Under the pieces are notes generated by a model. That model saw only the letters and a list, made by a program, of their open reading frames with translations. It was not told the DNA's origin and did not search any database. A program made the position numbers and the translations under genes. From NCBI GenBank assembly GCA_016617855.1, contig JAECUM010004377.1, forward strand, positions 1 to 64,000: 64,000 nt of DNA, in the 5' to 3' direction. This document shows, one piece after another, positions 49,831 through 60,049 of the stretch (its first letter is position 1; every line of letters starts with the position of its first letter). Source of the stretch: Megalonaias nervosa (Eukaryota; Mollusca; Bivalvia; Unionida; Unionidae).

Positions 49831-50239
49831 ATAGTGTAATATACAGAACAGTGGTATAGCAGGAACAGAGCTGCCAACCTTCCAGACTCACAATTAGTGA
49901 AAAGAGGGATAAAATTAGTGAATTTTGAACACAATTGGTGAAAAATTATACCATGACACTAACTCCATCCACTTTGATGGTCAGTACTGCATTATAGGAA
50001 AATCCCCCCCAAAAACTAAAACATTATATTTACCGGTACACAGATTACAGGTACAATTTTTCTGCGGCCAAATTTACTGATATACACAAATTTCATGCTA
50101 TTTGTCATGATATGACGCTGTGGATGACTTTAACTTCCTCAATTGGGCTATGGTAAATTTGTTTCCAAAACAGTTCAGACTTCTTGCCTGCTGTTTAATC
50201 TTGATGACTAAAATTGTTGCAAATTTTCAGCACCTAAGG

Positions 50240-50750
50240 AGGCACTGAAGTTTGTCTTACTTTGCCTTACAACAGGAAATACTCTTTCACTGTCACTGTT
50301 GTCAATCTCCAACTGAGAAAGGCAGGTTATGTTCAACAAGAAAACTCACAAACAATGCTACAGCACTTGTAGCTTGCAGGACTTGAGTAGGAGGCTTAAA
50401 GTACACCATAGCTGAAATCTGCTGGGTTCTCTTCATTTTTTCCAATATCTATGCGCTTTTTGGAAGCTGTGTGCTTCTTCATATGGTTCTGCCACATGCC
50501 CACAGGGGCTTGTATCGTTGCCTACAATTTATCTGTCATGCATGTACTATATAATAATTTTATTGTATAGGACATGTATGACAGGTGAATTGGAAGCAAC
50601 GATATGAGCCTCTGTGCACATTCCCAATTCTAAAAATTTGTGGCATAACTACTTTACAAAAAGAATAATGTACATCGATGTTTGATGGCTGAATGCAAGG
50701 CCAATTTTTGGTGTACTCCAATCTATATTTAACTTCTGTGGAACACATTT
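50240..50750 (-). pseudogene. BED-type zinc-finger / hAT transposase-like N-terminus, broken
   Basis: Upstream on the minus strand, 50748-50620 reads EYTKNWPCIQPS, then YSFCKVVMPQIFRIGN, resembling the start of ZBED/hAT-type proteins in which a 'W.kYP.i' segment precedes a C2H2-like BED finger. The expected second Cys reads Val. After a 116-bp foldback insertion, the finger's His part follows as WQNHMKKHTASKK (about 50450-50500). A frameshift in an A-run leads to VLQATSAVALFVSFLVEHN and LPFSVGD (about 50320-50400), like the 'F..FlvEHNLPf' region after the finger in this family. Stops and the insertion make it non-functional. Family assignment is by eye. Confidence 0.55.
50501..50616. mobile_element. 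foldback (inverted-repeat) element nested in the hAT fossil
   Basis: The two halves are near-perfect reverse complements over about 55 bases. The left arm begins CACAGGGGCTTGTATCGTTG and the right arm, read on the other strand, begins CACAGAGGCTCATATCGTTG. The short loop lies around 50555-50562. The element splits the BED-finger reading frame, so it inserted later. With CAG...CTG ends, the flanks TGCCCA and TGCACA could be a 6-bp target duplication with one mismatch. A transcribed copy would form a long hairpin, but the arm is longer than usual for an animal pre-miRNA. Confidence 0.6.
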
Positions 50751-51349
50751 TTTTTTCTGTGGAGGTGAAAACATTTTAACTGTTGTGAAGCTTAATTACC
50801 AAATGGTTTTAATCCATAAGATGAAATGTTGAACGATTAGCAATTAGTGGCATCAATGCATGCGTGGAAAAATATGAACTTGAGCAAATTACGATACATG
50901 TTAATCTTTCAAGATCTTAAAATTTCCTACACTCGAAAAAGCTGTCTTCATTTGGTGTTTGTTCAAAAACAAATTACAGTTGCTATAAGTATGTACATGT
51001 GCCATTTTAATTTTAAAAAATAAGTTGGGCCCCGGTTTTTTTCATGGTTATTTGTAAAACTTCTGTTCTAAATGTAGATTATACACTTTACAATGCTTGC
51101 TAAGGGCAAACTGTAACAACTGAAAATAGTACTACTAACATCACGAGTTGCAATACATGGACCATTATGGGTATGAGTGACTACTGCTGCTATTTTGACT
51201 AGCACTTAATGGGATAAAATTTATTTTATTCATGAATTAAGCCAACCGAGAATTTGGGAATTCATGATTATTTGCATGCGGTGTGAATCCGTGAATCACT
51301 ATCTCAAGTCATGAAATTCACGCCAAAATCATGAGGGTTGACAGGTCTG

Positions 51350-52440
51350 CTGGAACTTTTCAAGGTTTTGTTAAATGATGGTGTTTCAAAATGGAAATGA
51401 AGAGATAAGAATACGTTTCACCCTGTTTTCTTTCAACCCAAATTATTTATTATACACTGGTATGATTTTAGTCATGGGGTCAATAGAAGCACAGTTTTAT
51501 CCTGAATCACATTATAACAAGGTGCATTATGATGGGGTAGAGCTGTATATCTAGTGTAGACAGATGTTACATGTGCAGTTACTTTCAGGATTCTGCACTG
51601 CCCAGCATAAATAAGTCTGTATTCTTTAAGGCAGTGCATGAATTATAAATGTTAATGGATTTTAATGTTTGTAATTCAAGATTCTCATTAAATACCTATT
51701 AAATATCAGGAAATAAGTCTCTTAACAAAATGATACTACCTTTCCACAACCTAACACAGCTATCATCACCAGATGAGGCAAGAACTGTCCCTGTTACATT
51801 CCAACTCACTCGCCACACCTGAAAAGATGCAAGAAAGAAATAATGTTGAACAGGCTGAATTACGCATGGGGCTAACGTGGACCTGAGTTTGCTTAGCACA
51901 TTGATTTAGGACCTGTGAAAAATACTTTTTCTGAAGGTTGGTATGTCTAACTTTCGCAAATGGTCATAAAATCCACAAATGATGAATGTTGTATTACATC
52001 ACTGTCGATTTTTATTTCAAAATTTGTGAAGTGCCCTTGACTTGTCATTTTCCGGGTGCAACATGTTTTTAACGTTAACAAAATCCCTCTCTTCTAACAT
52101 CATTCAGTCTGAAATATCCATAAGTCACATCAATAAAGTCTGTTGATTTTTTTAAATTTAGACTGCTCCACTATGTATGTGTGTATTAAAATGGAATGAA
52201 TCTTTCACACATGGTTACACATTCAAGAAAACAGTCTGTTTTCTTGTAACTATTTCCTGTACAGTTACTGTAAATAGAAAATATGGAAAATTAGACGGAG
52301 GTCTAACGATGAATTAATGTACAGCAGCCAATAGTCTCATGAGACAAGCCTCGAAATGTAATCATTATTCTGTATCTCGCTCACTCCTGATGTCTTTGAT
52401 TTGAACTTGGAAACATGTTTTGTTATTTGTTGGGTTTTTT
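51350..52440. other. around the SEH1 exon; nothing else seen
   Basis: Intronic sequence flanking the exon at 51740-51818. A 'CATTATAACAAGGTGCATTATGAT' type string near 51510 resembles a decayed Tigger-like MITE. At 52460-52507 'GGTACCCAGTTACCCATTTA...GGGTACC' is a short inverted repeat, also seen at 42865-42919. Confidence 0.45.
51740..51818 (-). CDS. SEH1L: SEH1 exon: final WD40 repeat
   Basis: This is a 79-bp exon: 26 codons plus one base. It encodes [19 protein letters not shown] followed by SCVRLWK, a textbook WD40 blade (WRVSWN, then [10 protein letters not shown], then a VRLWK terminus) nearly identical to the last blade of vertebrate SEH1L. The acceptor is ttttcag before GTGTGG and the donor is AAAG|gtagta. 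The single base left over joins CC of the next exon to make Ala, giving the family's WKANY sequence across the junction. This is the strongest single protein match in the window. No stop or frameshift is present, so the gene looks intact here. Confidence 0.95.
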
Positions 52441-52509
52441 TTTTTTTTTATTTTTAACTGGTACCCAGTTACCCATTTATTACTTGGGTCATTATCAATG
52501 GGTACCGTT

Positions 52510-52746
52510 GACAGCTTTAGGTCCAAGGCACTTTCCTTTACAGATCACTGACATCTCACCTCTGTCTGTGCGAGTTCAAGTCTTTGCCTAGGACAACATG
52601 GGAACGTGAGAAAGCTTGCCAGTAGCTTCCTGTGGGTTGATGGTTCTTCCTGGGGTTTTCCCAGGTTCTTACTTTATTGAATATACTGGTCATCATGTAC
52701 AGCCTATCATATGCTGAAAAATGATGCTAAAACCATAACAACAACA
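52510..52746 (+). mobile_element. SINE family A copy, diverged head
   Basis: The A-box region is degraded, the B-box part reads GCGAGTTCAAGTC, the central domain is well kept, and the tail is ACAACAACAG. It lies in the SEH1 intron 51819-54628, opposite to the gene. Confidence 0.75.
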
Positions 52747-52827
52747 GTATTTCTCTTACATGATCATTACTATGAAAGTTTCCCATGTTCTAATTCAAGA
52801 TAATGGCTACCGATAAGAAGGGAAATA

Positions 52828-54560
52828 ATACACCGTACAATGCCTTGACAACTGCAAAATGTTATAATACACAGCTGCCAACCCAACCACCCCGAGTACA
52901 AAAATACTGACTGCTTATTACAAAAACACTTATTTTCAGGAACAAATACTGATATTTAAAACTTTAATGAATATGTAGCTATTTACAACACCTACAACGA
53001 TCAGTAGGATAGTATCTTACTTAATTATTTAATGTCAAAGATGCATATGTTGCTCTTGTGCACCTTCTGAATGGGAACCCTGTTCCACTCCGATGCCCTT
53101 TTAGAAGGTGCAAGAGTACAACACACACTCAGAAACAGGGTGTTTATAGGGGCCTTTTCCACACCTTTCATTCCCCAATCATTATCGATTCCAATGTACT
53201 ATCATTCATTGACGATCTGAATTCTTTGTGATTTACTTTTTTCTGAAATGTTTTCATTCTAGCACACAAGTAATCCATTGCAATTTAAATGTCTGGAAAA
53301 CATGTGTGAAATAAATTGCCAGTAACTCTAGTAACTGAAAGAGGAAGGTTCATTTCCAAAAGAAATTTACTATACCGAACCTCGATCAAATCACCTCAAG
53401 GTTCTCTCTGGTATTTACATATGTCATAAGTTCTGAGTTGTTGATGATGAAGCAGGAAGCTGATGTTTATTAGCTTTTTCATGCTGTTTTATGTCATGGA
53501 CACTTCCGTGCCCAGTAGCGAAATCACATTACACAATTTGCAAATTGTAAAGTTTTCTCATTCACGAGATGGTTTCACAAATCTAAACAAGATGGCACAA
53601 TTGTCCTTCCAGTTGTTTGCATTTCTTTCCTGGAGAAAATTCTGAATCTTCTGCTTTCCTTTTCGACAAGATTAGAAGTTGAGTATTACGAATATGAGAC
53701 ACTGTGATAGCAGTAACTGTTTGCTCAATCCAATATGGCGGCTAAAGACAGGCATGGTAGCCAAAATTTCGAATTAACCAATCATATTTTAGAACTCTAT
53801 TCCTATATACATGTGATACATTTCTATCAGAATTGAACTGAGTACCTATCCAAAACAGAAAATTAAATCCCCATGTTCAGGTCCAAATTACAAGACAAAT
53901 ACGGGAAAATGGGACACTTGGCAGCTATGTATAATAATGCACTGATAACTGTAACATGTTGTAGCGATAAACAGTTCAATGCCCTGACAAATGTAGCATG
54001 TTATACTACTCTGTACAATGTCCTGAAAATTACATCTTAAAACAGTACACTGTACAATGCCCTGGCAATCATAACATATCATACACTGTACAATGCCATG
54101 ACAACCATAACATATTATACACTGTACAGTGCCCTGACAACCATATTATACACTGTACAATGCCCTGACAACTGTAACAAATTATACACTGTACAATGCC
54201 CTGACAACTGTAACATATGATACATTATGCGCTGCCCTGGCAACTGCAACATGTTAAAAAGAGCTGTATCATGACCTGAGATCTACATGCATGTTATAAT
54301 ACACTGTACAATGCCATGAAACTAATTTTACTATACTGTACAGTGTCCTGACAAGTGTAAATTCTGAGTCAACATGTTATAATATATTGTACAATGCCCT
54401 GAGAACTAATTTTACTATACTGTACAATGCCCTGACAAGTGTAAATTCTGAGTCAACATGTTATAATATATTGTACAATGCCCTGAGAACTAATTTTACT
54501 ATACTGTACAATGCCCTGACAAACATGTTATAATAATACACTACAATGCCCTGATATTTG
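52828..54560. repeat. 37-bp minisatellite, about 16 copies, split by a transposon
   Basis: Core ACACTGTACAATGCCCTGAC plus AACTGTAACATATTAT. One unit lies at 52828-52862, left of the 1.06-kb element; the main array is 53930-54560. In the right part a ~106-bp block ('GAGAACTAATTTTACTATAC...GTGTAAATTCTGAGTCAACA') is repeated. The array ends about 70 bases from the SEH1 exon donor. Confidence 0.85.
52870..53929. mobile_element. 1.06-kb inverted-repeat DNA element inserted in a minisatellite
   Basis: The left end reads CACAGCTGCCAACC and the right end, complemented, CATAGCTGCCAAGT. Direct repeats TATAATA flank both sides (52863-52869 and 53930-53936). One unit of the 37-bp 'GTACAATGCC(C)TGACAACTG' minisatellite lies just before the left end and the main array starts at the right end, so the element interrupted the array. 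No transposase trace was found. A small inverted repeat inside (CTCTTGTGCACCTTCT at 53053 with its complement to 53116) and a CAATATGGCGGC motif at about 53730 are noted. Its ends resemble those of the 49867-51348 element. Confidence 0.6.
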
Positions 54561-54628
54561 TGAGTTAAGAGTAAATAAGGGTCTCATTCATCATTAATTT
54601 GTAGCATTTTTTTTCTTTCCACATTTAC

Positions 54629-54713
54629 CTGTTGTTCATGTTCATTAAATTCGGCTACTTCCTTCATGTCAAACTTGGTCAACCCACTTTGTCCACTTAG
54701 TGTGGGATCTCTC
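54629..54713 (-). CDS. SEH1L: SEH1 exon: linker into the last WD40 blade
   Basis: This is an 85-bp internal exon. On the minus strand it follows a pyrimidine-rich acceptor (tttgtttgcag) and ends CAG before a gtaaat donor. It opens with the last base of a split codon, then reads 28 codons including GLTKFDMKEVAEFNEHEQQ. The TKF followed by an acidic/hydrophobic stretch and a His-containing tail matches the segment before the last WD repeat of animal SEH1, where vertebrates have TKFE..VAQF...HNSQ. The next exon begins in phase 0 with VWRVSW, exactly continuing the family sequence. The peptide is too short to call alone; the call depends on the neighbouring exons. Confidence 0.85.
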
Positions 54714-55054
54714 CTGCAAACAAATATACAGAATCTTATATGCAAGTTAATTACAAGGTCCTACATTATAAGACTGTTCAAGGAAGCAACAGAATTGTAC
54801 AAGTTTTGTGAGAGATCGACCTTACATCAAGGTATACTACTAGCAAGGTCTCATTATAATGGGATAGAGTGTCAACTATACCCCCAGACAGGGAGCCTAT
54901 AATCAACGTCTCATTATAATGGGATTTACTGTGAACCCCAGGCACAGAGCCTCTAAGTAAATATGTTCTTCCATCCAATCGTCCATCAACTATGGTTTCC
55001 AAAAGATAACTTCACTGAGAACAGTTGCATTTCAACCAAACTTGTTTGCAGTCT

Positions 55055-58000
55055 AATATGGATGAGATCTCCAATTAGTTCAATTTACAACTTGATATGG
55101 ATGAGACCCCTAATGAGTTCAAATTTACAACTTGATATGGATGAGACTTCGTTAGAGTTCAATTTACAACTTGATATGGATATGACCCCGAATGAGTTTA
55201 CAACTTGATACGGATGAGACCCAAAGTGAGTTCAATATACAACTTTATATGGACATGACCCAAAGTGAGTTCAATTTACAACTTCATATGGATACGACCC
55301 CGAATGAGTTCAATTTACAACTTGATACGGATGAGACCCAAAGTGACTTCAATTTACAACTTTATATGGATAAGGGCCCTAATGAGTTCAATTTAAAGCT
55401 TTATACATGGATGAGACCCCAAATGAAATCAATTTACAACTTGATATGGATGAGACCCCTAATGAGTTCAATTTATAATTTGATATGGATGAGAATTCAG
55501 ATTTCAATTTACAACTTGATATGGATGAGACCCCTAATGAGTTCAGTTTAAAGCTTTATACATGGATGAGACCCCAAATGAGTTCAATTTACAACTTGAT
55601 ATGGATGAGACCCTTAATGAGTTCAATTTAAAGCTTTATACATGGATGAGACGTCTAATGAGTTTAGTTTACAACTTGATATGGATGAGACCCAAAGTGA
55701 GTTCAATTTACAACTTTATATGGACATGACCCAAAGTGAGTTCAATTTACAACTATATATGGATAAGACCCCTAATGAGTTCAATTTAAAGCTTTATACA
55801 TGGATGAGACCCCAAACGAGTTCAATTTACAACTTTATATGGATGAGACCTCATTAGAGTTCAATTTACAACCTGATATGGGTAAGACCTCATTAGAGTT
55901 CAATTTACAACTTTATATGGATAAGACCCCTAATGAGTTCAATTTAAAGCTTTATACATGGATGAGATCCCTAATGAGTTCAATTTACAACTTGATATGG
56001 ATGAGACCCCTAGTGAGTTCAATTTAAAGCTTTATACATGGATGAGACCCCTAATGAGTTCAATTTACAACTTGATATGGGTGAGACCCCTAATGAGTTC
56101 AATTTACAACTTGATATGGATGAGACCCCTAATGAGTTCAATTTACAACTTGATATGGATGAGACCCCTAATGAGTTAAATTTACAACTTGAGATCGATG
56201 AGACCCTTAATGAGTTCAATTTACAACTTGATATGGATGAGACCCCTAATGAGTTCAATTTAAAGCTTTATACATGGATGAGACCCCTAATGAGTTCAAT
56301 TCACAACTTGATATGGATGAAACCCCTAATGAGTTCAATTTACGACTTTATATGAATGAGACCCCTAATGAGTTCAATTTACAACTTGATATGGATAAGA
56401 CCCTAATGAGTTCAATTTACAACTTTATATGGATATGACCCCTAATGAGTTCAATTTACAACTTGATATGGATAAGACCCCTAATGAGTTCAATTTAAAG
56501 CTTTATACATAGATGAGATCCCAAATGAGTTCAATTTACAACTTGATATGGATGAGACCCCTAATGAGTTCTATTTACAACTTTATATGGACACAACCCC
56601 TAATGAGTTCAATTTACAACTTGACATGGATGAGACCTCGTTATGGTTCAATTTACAACTTGATATGGATGAGACCCAAAGTGAGTTCAATTTACAACTT
56701 GATATGGATAAGACCCAAAGTGAGTTCAATTTACAACTTGATATGGATGAGACCCAAAGTGAGTTCAGTTTATAACTTGATATGGATAAGACCCCTAATG
56801 AGTTCAATTTACAACTTGATATTGATAAGACCCAAGTGAGTTCAATTTACAACCTGACGTGTATGAGACCCAAAGTCAGTTCATTTTACAACTTGATATG
56901 GATGAGACCCTAATGAGTTCAATTTACAACATGATATGGATATGACCCAAAATGAGTTCAATTTACAACTTGATATGGATAAGACCCAAAGTGAGTTCAA
57001 TTTACAACTGATATGGATGAGACCCAAAGTGACTTCAATTTACAACCTGATATGAATAAGACGCAAAGTGATTTCAATTTATAACTTGATATGGATAAGA
57101 CCCAAAGTAAGTTCATTTTATCATTTTACAACTTGATATGGATGAGGCCCCTAATGAGTCAATTAACAATATGATATGGATAAGACCCAAAATGAGTTCA
57201 ATTTACAACTTGATATGGATAAGACCGAAAGTGAGTTCAATTTACAACTGATATGGATGAGACCTCATTAGAGTTCAATTTACAACTTGATATGGATGAG
57301 ACCCCTAATGAGTTCTATTTACAACATGATATGGATAAGATCCTTAATGAGTTCAATTTACAACTTGATGTGGATAAGACCCAAGTGAGTTCAATTTACA
57401 ACTTGACGTGTATGAGACCCAAAGTGAGTTCAATTTACAACTTGATATGGATGAGACCCCTAATGAGTTCAATTTACAACTTGAGATGGATGAGACCCAA
57501 AGTGAGTTCAATTTACAACTGATATGGATGAAACCCCAAATGAGTTCAATTTACAACTTGATATGGATAAGACCTCATTAGAGTTCAATTTACAACTTGA
57601 TATGGATGAGACCCAAAGTGAGTTCAATTTACAACTTGATATGGATAAAAGTCCAAGTGAGTTCAATTTACAACTTTATATGGATGAGACCCAAAGTGAG
57701 TTCAATTTACAACTGATATAGATGAGACCCCAAATGAGTTCAATTTACAACTTGATATGGATAAGACCTCATTAGAGTTCAATTTACAACTTGATATGGA
57801 TGAGACCCAAAGTGAGTTTAATTTACAACTTTATATGAATAAAAGTCCAAGTGAGTTAAATTTACAACTTGATATGGATGAGACCCAAAGTGAGTTCAAT
57901 TTACAACTGATATGGATGAGACCCCAAATGAGTTCAATTTACAACTTGATATGGATAAGACCTCATTAGAGTTCAATTTACAACTTGATATGGATGAGAC

Positions 58001-58085
58001 CCAAAGTGAGTTCAATTTACAACTTTATATGGATAAAAGTCCAAGTGAGTTCAATTTACAACTTTATATGGATGAGACCTCTAAC
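55055..58085. repeat. 39-bp minisatellite, about 75-78 copies, 3.0 kb
   Basis: Core TTGATATGGATGAGACCCCT plus AATGAGTTCAATTTACAAC. Several unit types are interspersed: 'CCAAAGTGAG', 'TCATTAGAG' and 'AAGCTTTATACATGG' variants, the last mostly at 55.4-56.5 kb and the second mostly elsewhere. One-base losses (ACAACTGATATGG) shift frame repeatedly, so the many 60-120-codon frames (13-codon repeat such as LDMDETPNEFNLQ) are fragments, not a gene. It lies in the SEH1 intron upstream of exon 54713-54629. Confidence 0.95.
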
Positions 58086-58200
58086 TAGCAATTAGAGGGC
58101 AGATGAACCTTACTTTTGAAAACTTAAAAAGTCTTTCCAACAAGAAAACGTTTTGTTAAAATTGGCAGAATTCTGCTAAGTGAGTTTTAAAAATAAGTTG

Positions 58201-58810
58201 TTAACTCATTTAGCCCCTGAGATTTTTGTCATTTTTGCCTGAAATGGGGATAGGATATGCATTTTGGCTGTTAATTCTGAATACACCCAACATCCAAATA
58301 CATCTGTTTCCAAGAGGTTTTCAATTAGACTGATGCCAAGTTGTGCTAGAAATGTTGTTTTTCATTTGGCTCGCACATATGCAGGAAGGAAAAAGTTTGA
58401 GTTCTTTTCTTTCTTTTTTAAGCTTATTGGACTCACCATTTTTGTCTCCTAGCCACTTCTTATTCCCAATCATCAACTTATCCTACTTTCTGCAAAGGTT
58501 CACCTATGTGCAGTTCAGACCATTCCACCTTAGATCAGAGGCCAAAAAGTCTAAAACCTGGACATAAAGTCACATTCCGACAATGTGCGAACTTTTGGTA
58601 TAAAAAAAAATCAGGTCTCAAAATATGTTTTTCCCTCTGCATTTTTAATGCAAGTAGAAAGTCCAGATTTGTGGATATCATTGTAGAGCTACATCTGTCT
58701 GTAATATCACCCACTTTGGTGCATCTTAAATGACCTTGATGTAACAAAGCTCGAAAAGTAGGGTACAGCCTCATTATTCCTACAGGCGGGATTGGGGCTG
58801 AATGAGTTAA
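58201..58810. mobile_element. TTAA-flanked inverted-repeat element (piggyBac-like, non-autonomous)
   Basis: Both ends read TTAACTCATTYAGCCCC inward (58201-58217 and the complement of 58794-58810), one mismatch in 17. If TTAA is the target duplication, as in piggyBac elements, the inverted repeat is CTCATTYAGCCCC. A 100-codon open frame on the minus strand (58535-58837) crosses the right end and shows no transposase motif. It lies directly right of the big 39-bp array. Confidence 0.55.
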
Positions 58811-59572
58811 AAGGTTACCTATTGTTAGTAAATGCAATGCAAATATTAATATTTTTCAAAAACTGAACAAAACCTTAATTTAATGTCAAACTAAGTGCCA
58901 CGAGTAACAAACAAAATTATTAGAACAATCTTTGTTATGTTAGCTGATTAATCATATCAATTTGTTTTACATTAAGGACTTGTTATTAAAAAAAGCAATT
59001 TTTATGCTAAGAACACACCTTCTACCCAAAATGCTATTTACAAAGGCGACTTCTCTACAAAAGAAGAACAAAAATAAGTCATTTTGGTTTCAGCTTTACA
59101 TAAACCTTCAAAATAATAATTTTTTTATGTGTTACAAAGAGACATTTGAAAATAAATTGCAAAATGATAACGACTAATTGACAGGAGATTAGAATCGATA
59201 AGACTATGTGTTAAAAATTCCCCAAAATATTTGTTAAAATTCCCAGCTCTAGGAATGGAGCCCACAACATTTTATTGCTGGTATCATCCTATGTATTTAG
59301 CAAAATCTGAGGGTAAAATTCACTGCAAAAGTCTGAGGCAGCGAAGATCACTTTTGATGATAACATTTCACATCATGTTCCCAGTGCAAACTACCAAGTA
59401 ATATGCAAAGATTTATCATAATACATTTTTGTTAACATATCAGAAAAAGAACTGGGAAAGAGAAGCTTAATTATTTTTCTCTTACACTCACAACAATCTA
59501 CATTGCAGCTATGTTGGCACATTGTAATGCCAGACTGGTGTTCATAACGTCTAGATAACAAAAATATATGAA

Positions 59573-60049
59573 CAGGGTTCCTGCAATCTTTAAAAAATAT
59601 AATTCCAAGGCTTTTCCAAAACTTTTCCAAGACCTTTATACCCATTTCATGAGTACCTATAAAGTAAATTCACGACCTCAATACTTACCTAACATGCAAA
59701 TTTCACTTAAAAAAAACATTTTACAGCTGGCTTTGGCATACTTCATCCTTTACGGATAGGTCATTCTCTTTTGAGTGCCGTAAGTACATGATTTTGAATG
59801 GCGGTAAGATCCCTGGATGTAGTCTGAATGTGAAGTCTCTGGGAAACCTACTCTAACAAATCCATTATCAAAGTTAGGTAGGTTTGTAAGTTTGTACGTC
59901 AGCAAATGAAATTGCAACTGGATATGCAAAATAACCGAATTCCATTACTTTTCCAAACTTTGAATGACTTACGAAAATTGCAAAACTTTTCAAGGCCCTT
60001 GAAATGCTTCTCTGTAATTTAAACCATGTTTCCAGGATTTCTATGACTG
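59573..60049. mobile_element. hAT-like non-autonomous element, 477 bp
   Basis: It begins CAGGGTTCCTGCAATC and its other end, complemented, reads CAGTCATAGAAATCCTGG. The flanks TATATGAA and TATAACAA agree at 6 of 8 bases, as expected for an aged hAT target duplication. The 'aaggcttttccaaaacttttcc' type of interior links it with 39535-39911. No coding remnant was found. Confidence 0.55.

Larger units (their letters stand above)
49867..51348. mobile_element. hAT-like DNA transposon, 1.48 kb, decayed
   Basis: The left end CAGAGCTGCCAACC (from 49866) and the right end, whose complement is CAGACCTGTCAACC (to about 51349), form terminal inverted repeats. The flanks read GCAGGAAC on the left and GCTGGAAC on the right, a 7/8 target duplication; with CA...TG boundaries it reads as 6 bp with one mismatch. 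Inside, on the minus strand, is a BED-finger/hAT-transposase-like fossil at 50240-50750, which fits the hAT assignment. The element sits in the last intron of SEH1. Shorter relatives with similar ends are at 40854-41120 and 52870-53929. Confidence 0.65.
44085..54713 (-). other. SEH1L: SEH1-type nucleoporin gene, 3' part (three exons, two introns)
   Basis: Three exons read in order on the minus strand encode the C-terminal end of a SEH1 WD40 protein. Phases agree: exon 54713-54629 ends on a codon boundary, exon 51818-51740 leaves one base, and exon 44263-44085 supplies the other two. Introns are 2.8 kb (51819-54628) and 7.5 kb (44264-51739), all GT-AG. SEH1 is known to be an open six-bladed beta-propeller that binds NUP85 in the nuclear-pore Y complex and also works in the GATOR2 nutrient-sensing complex. 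Only about 113 residues of a usual ~360 are here. I found no upstream exon between 54714 and 64000, so the 5' part probably lies beyond the window, giving a first visible intron of more than 9 kb. Confidence 0.9.

Noticed and set aside
53725..53745. CAATATGGCGGC, a YY1-like promoter motif, as a possible hidden promoter
   Set aside because: It lies inside the 1.06-kb transposon; the ATG that follows opens only a ~33-codon frame, and no other promoter evidence is present.
55192..56839. 13-residue 'MDETPNEFNLQLD' repeat protein
   Set aside because: Single-base losses shift frame every few hundred bases and the array lies in an intron on the opposite strand to SEH1.
58264..58837. Transposase in the TTAA element
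   Set aside because: Frames of 62-100 codons show no DDE/DDD-like or other transposase motif and one runs past the element's end.
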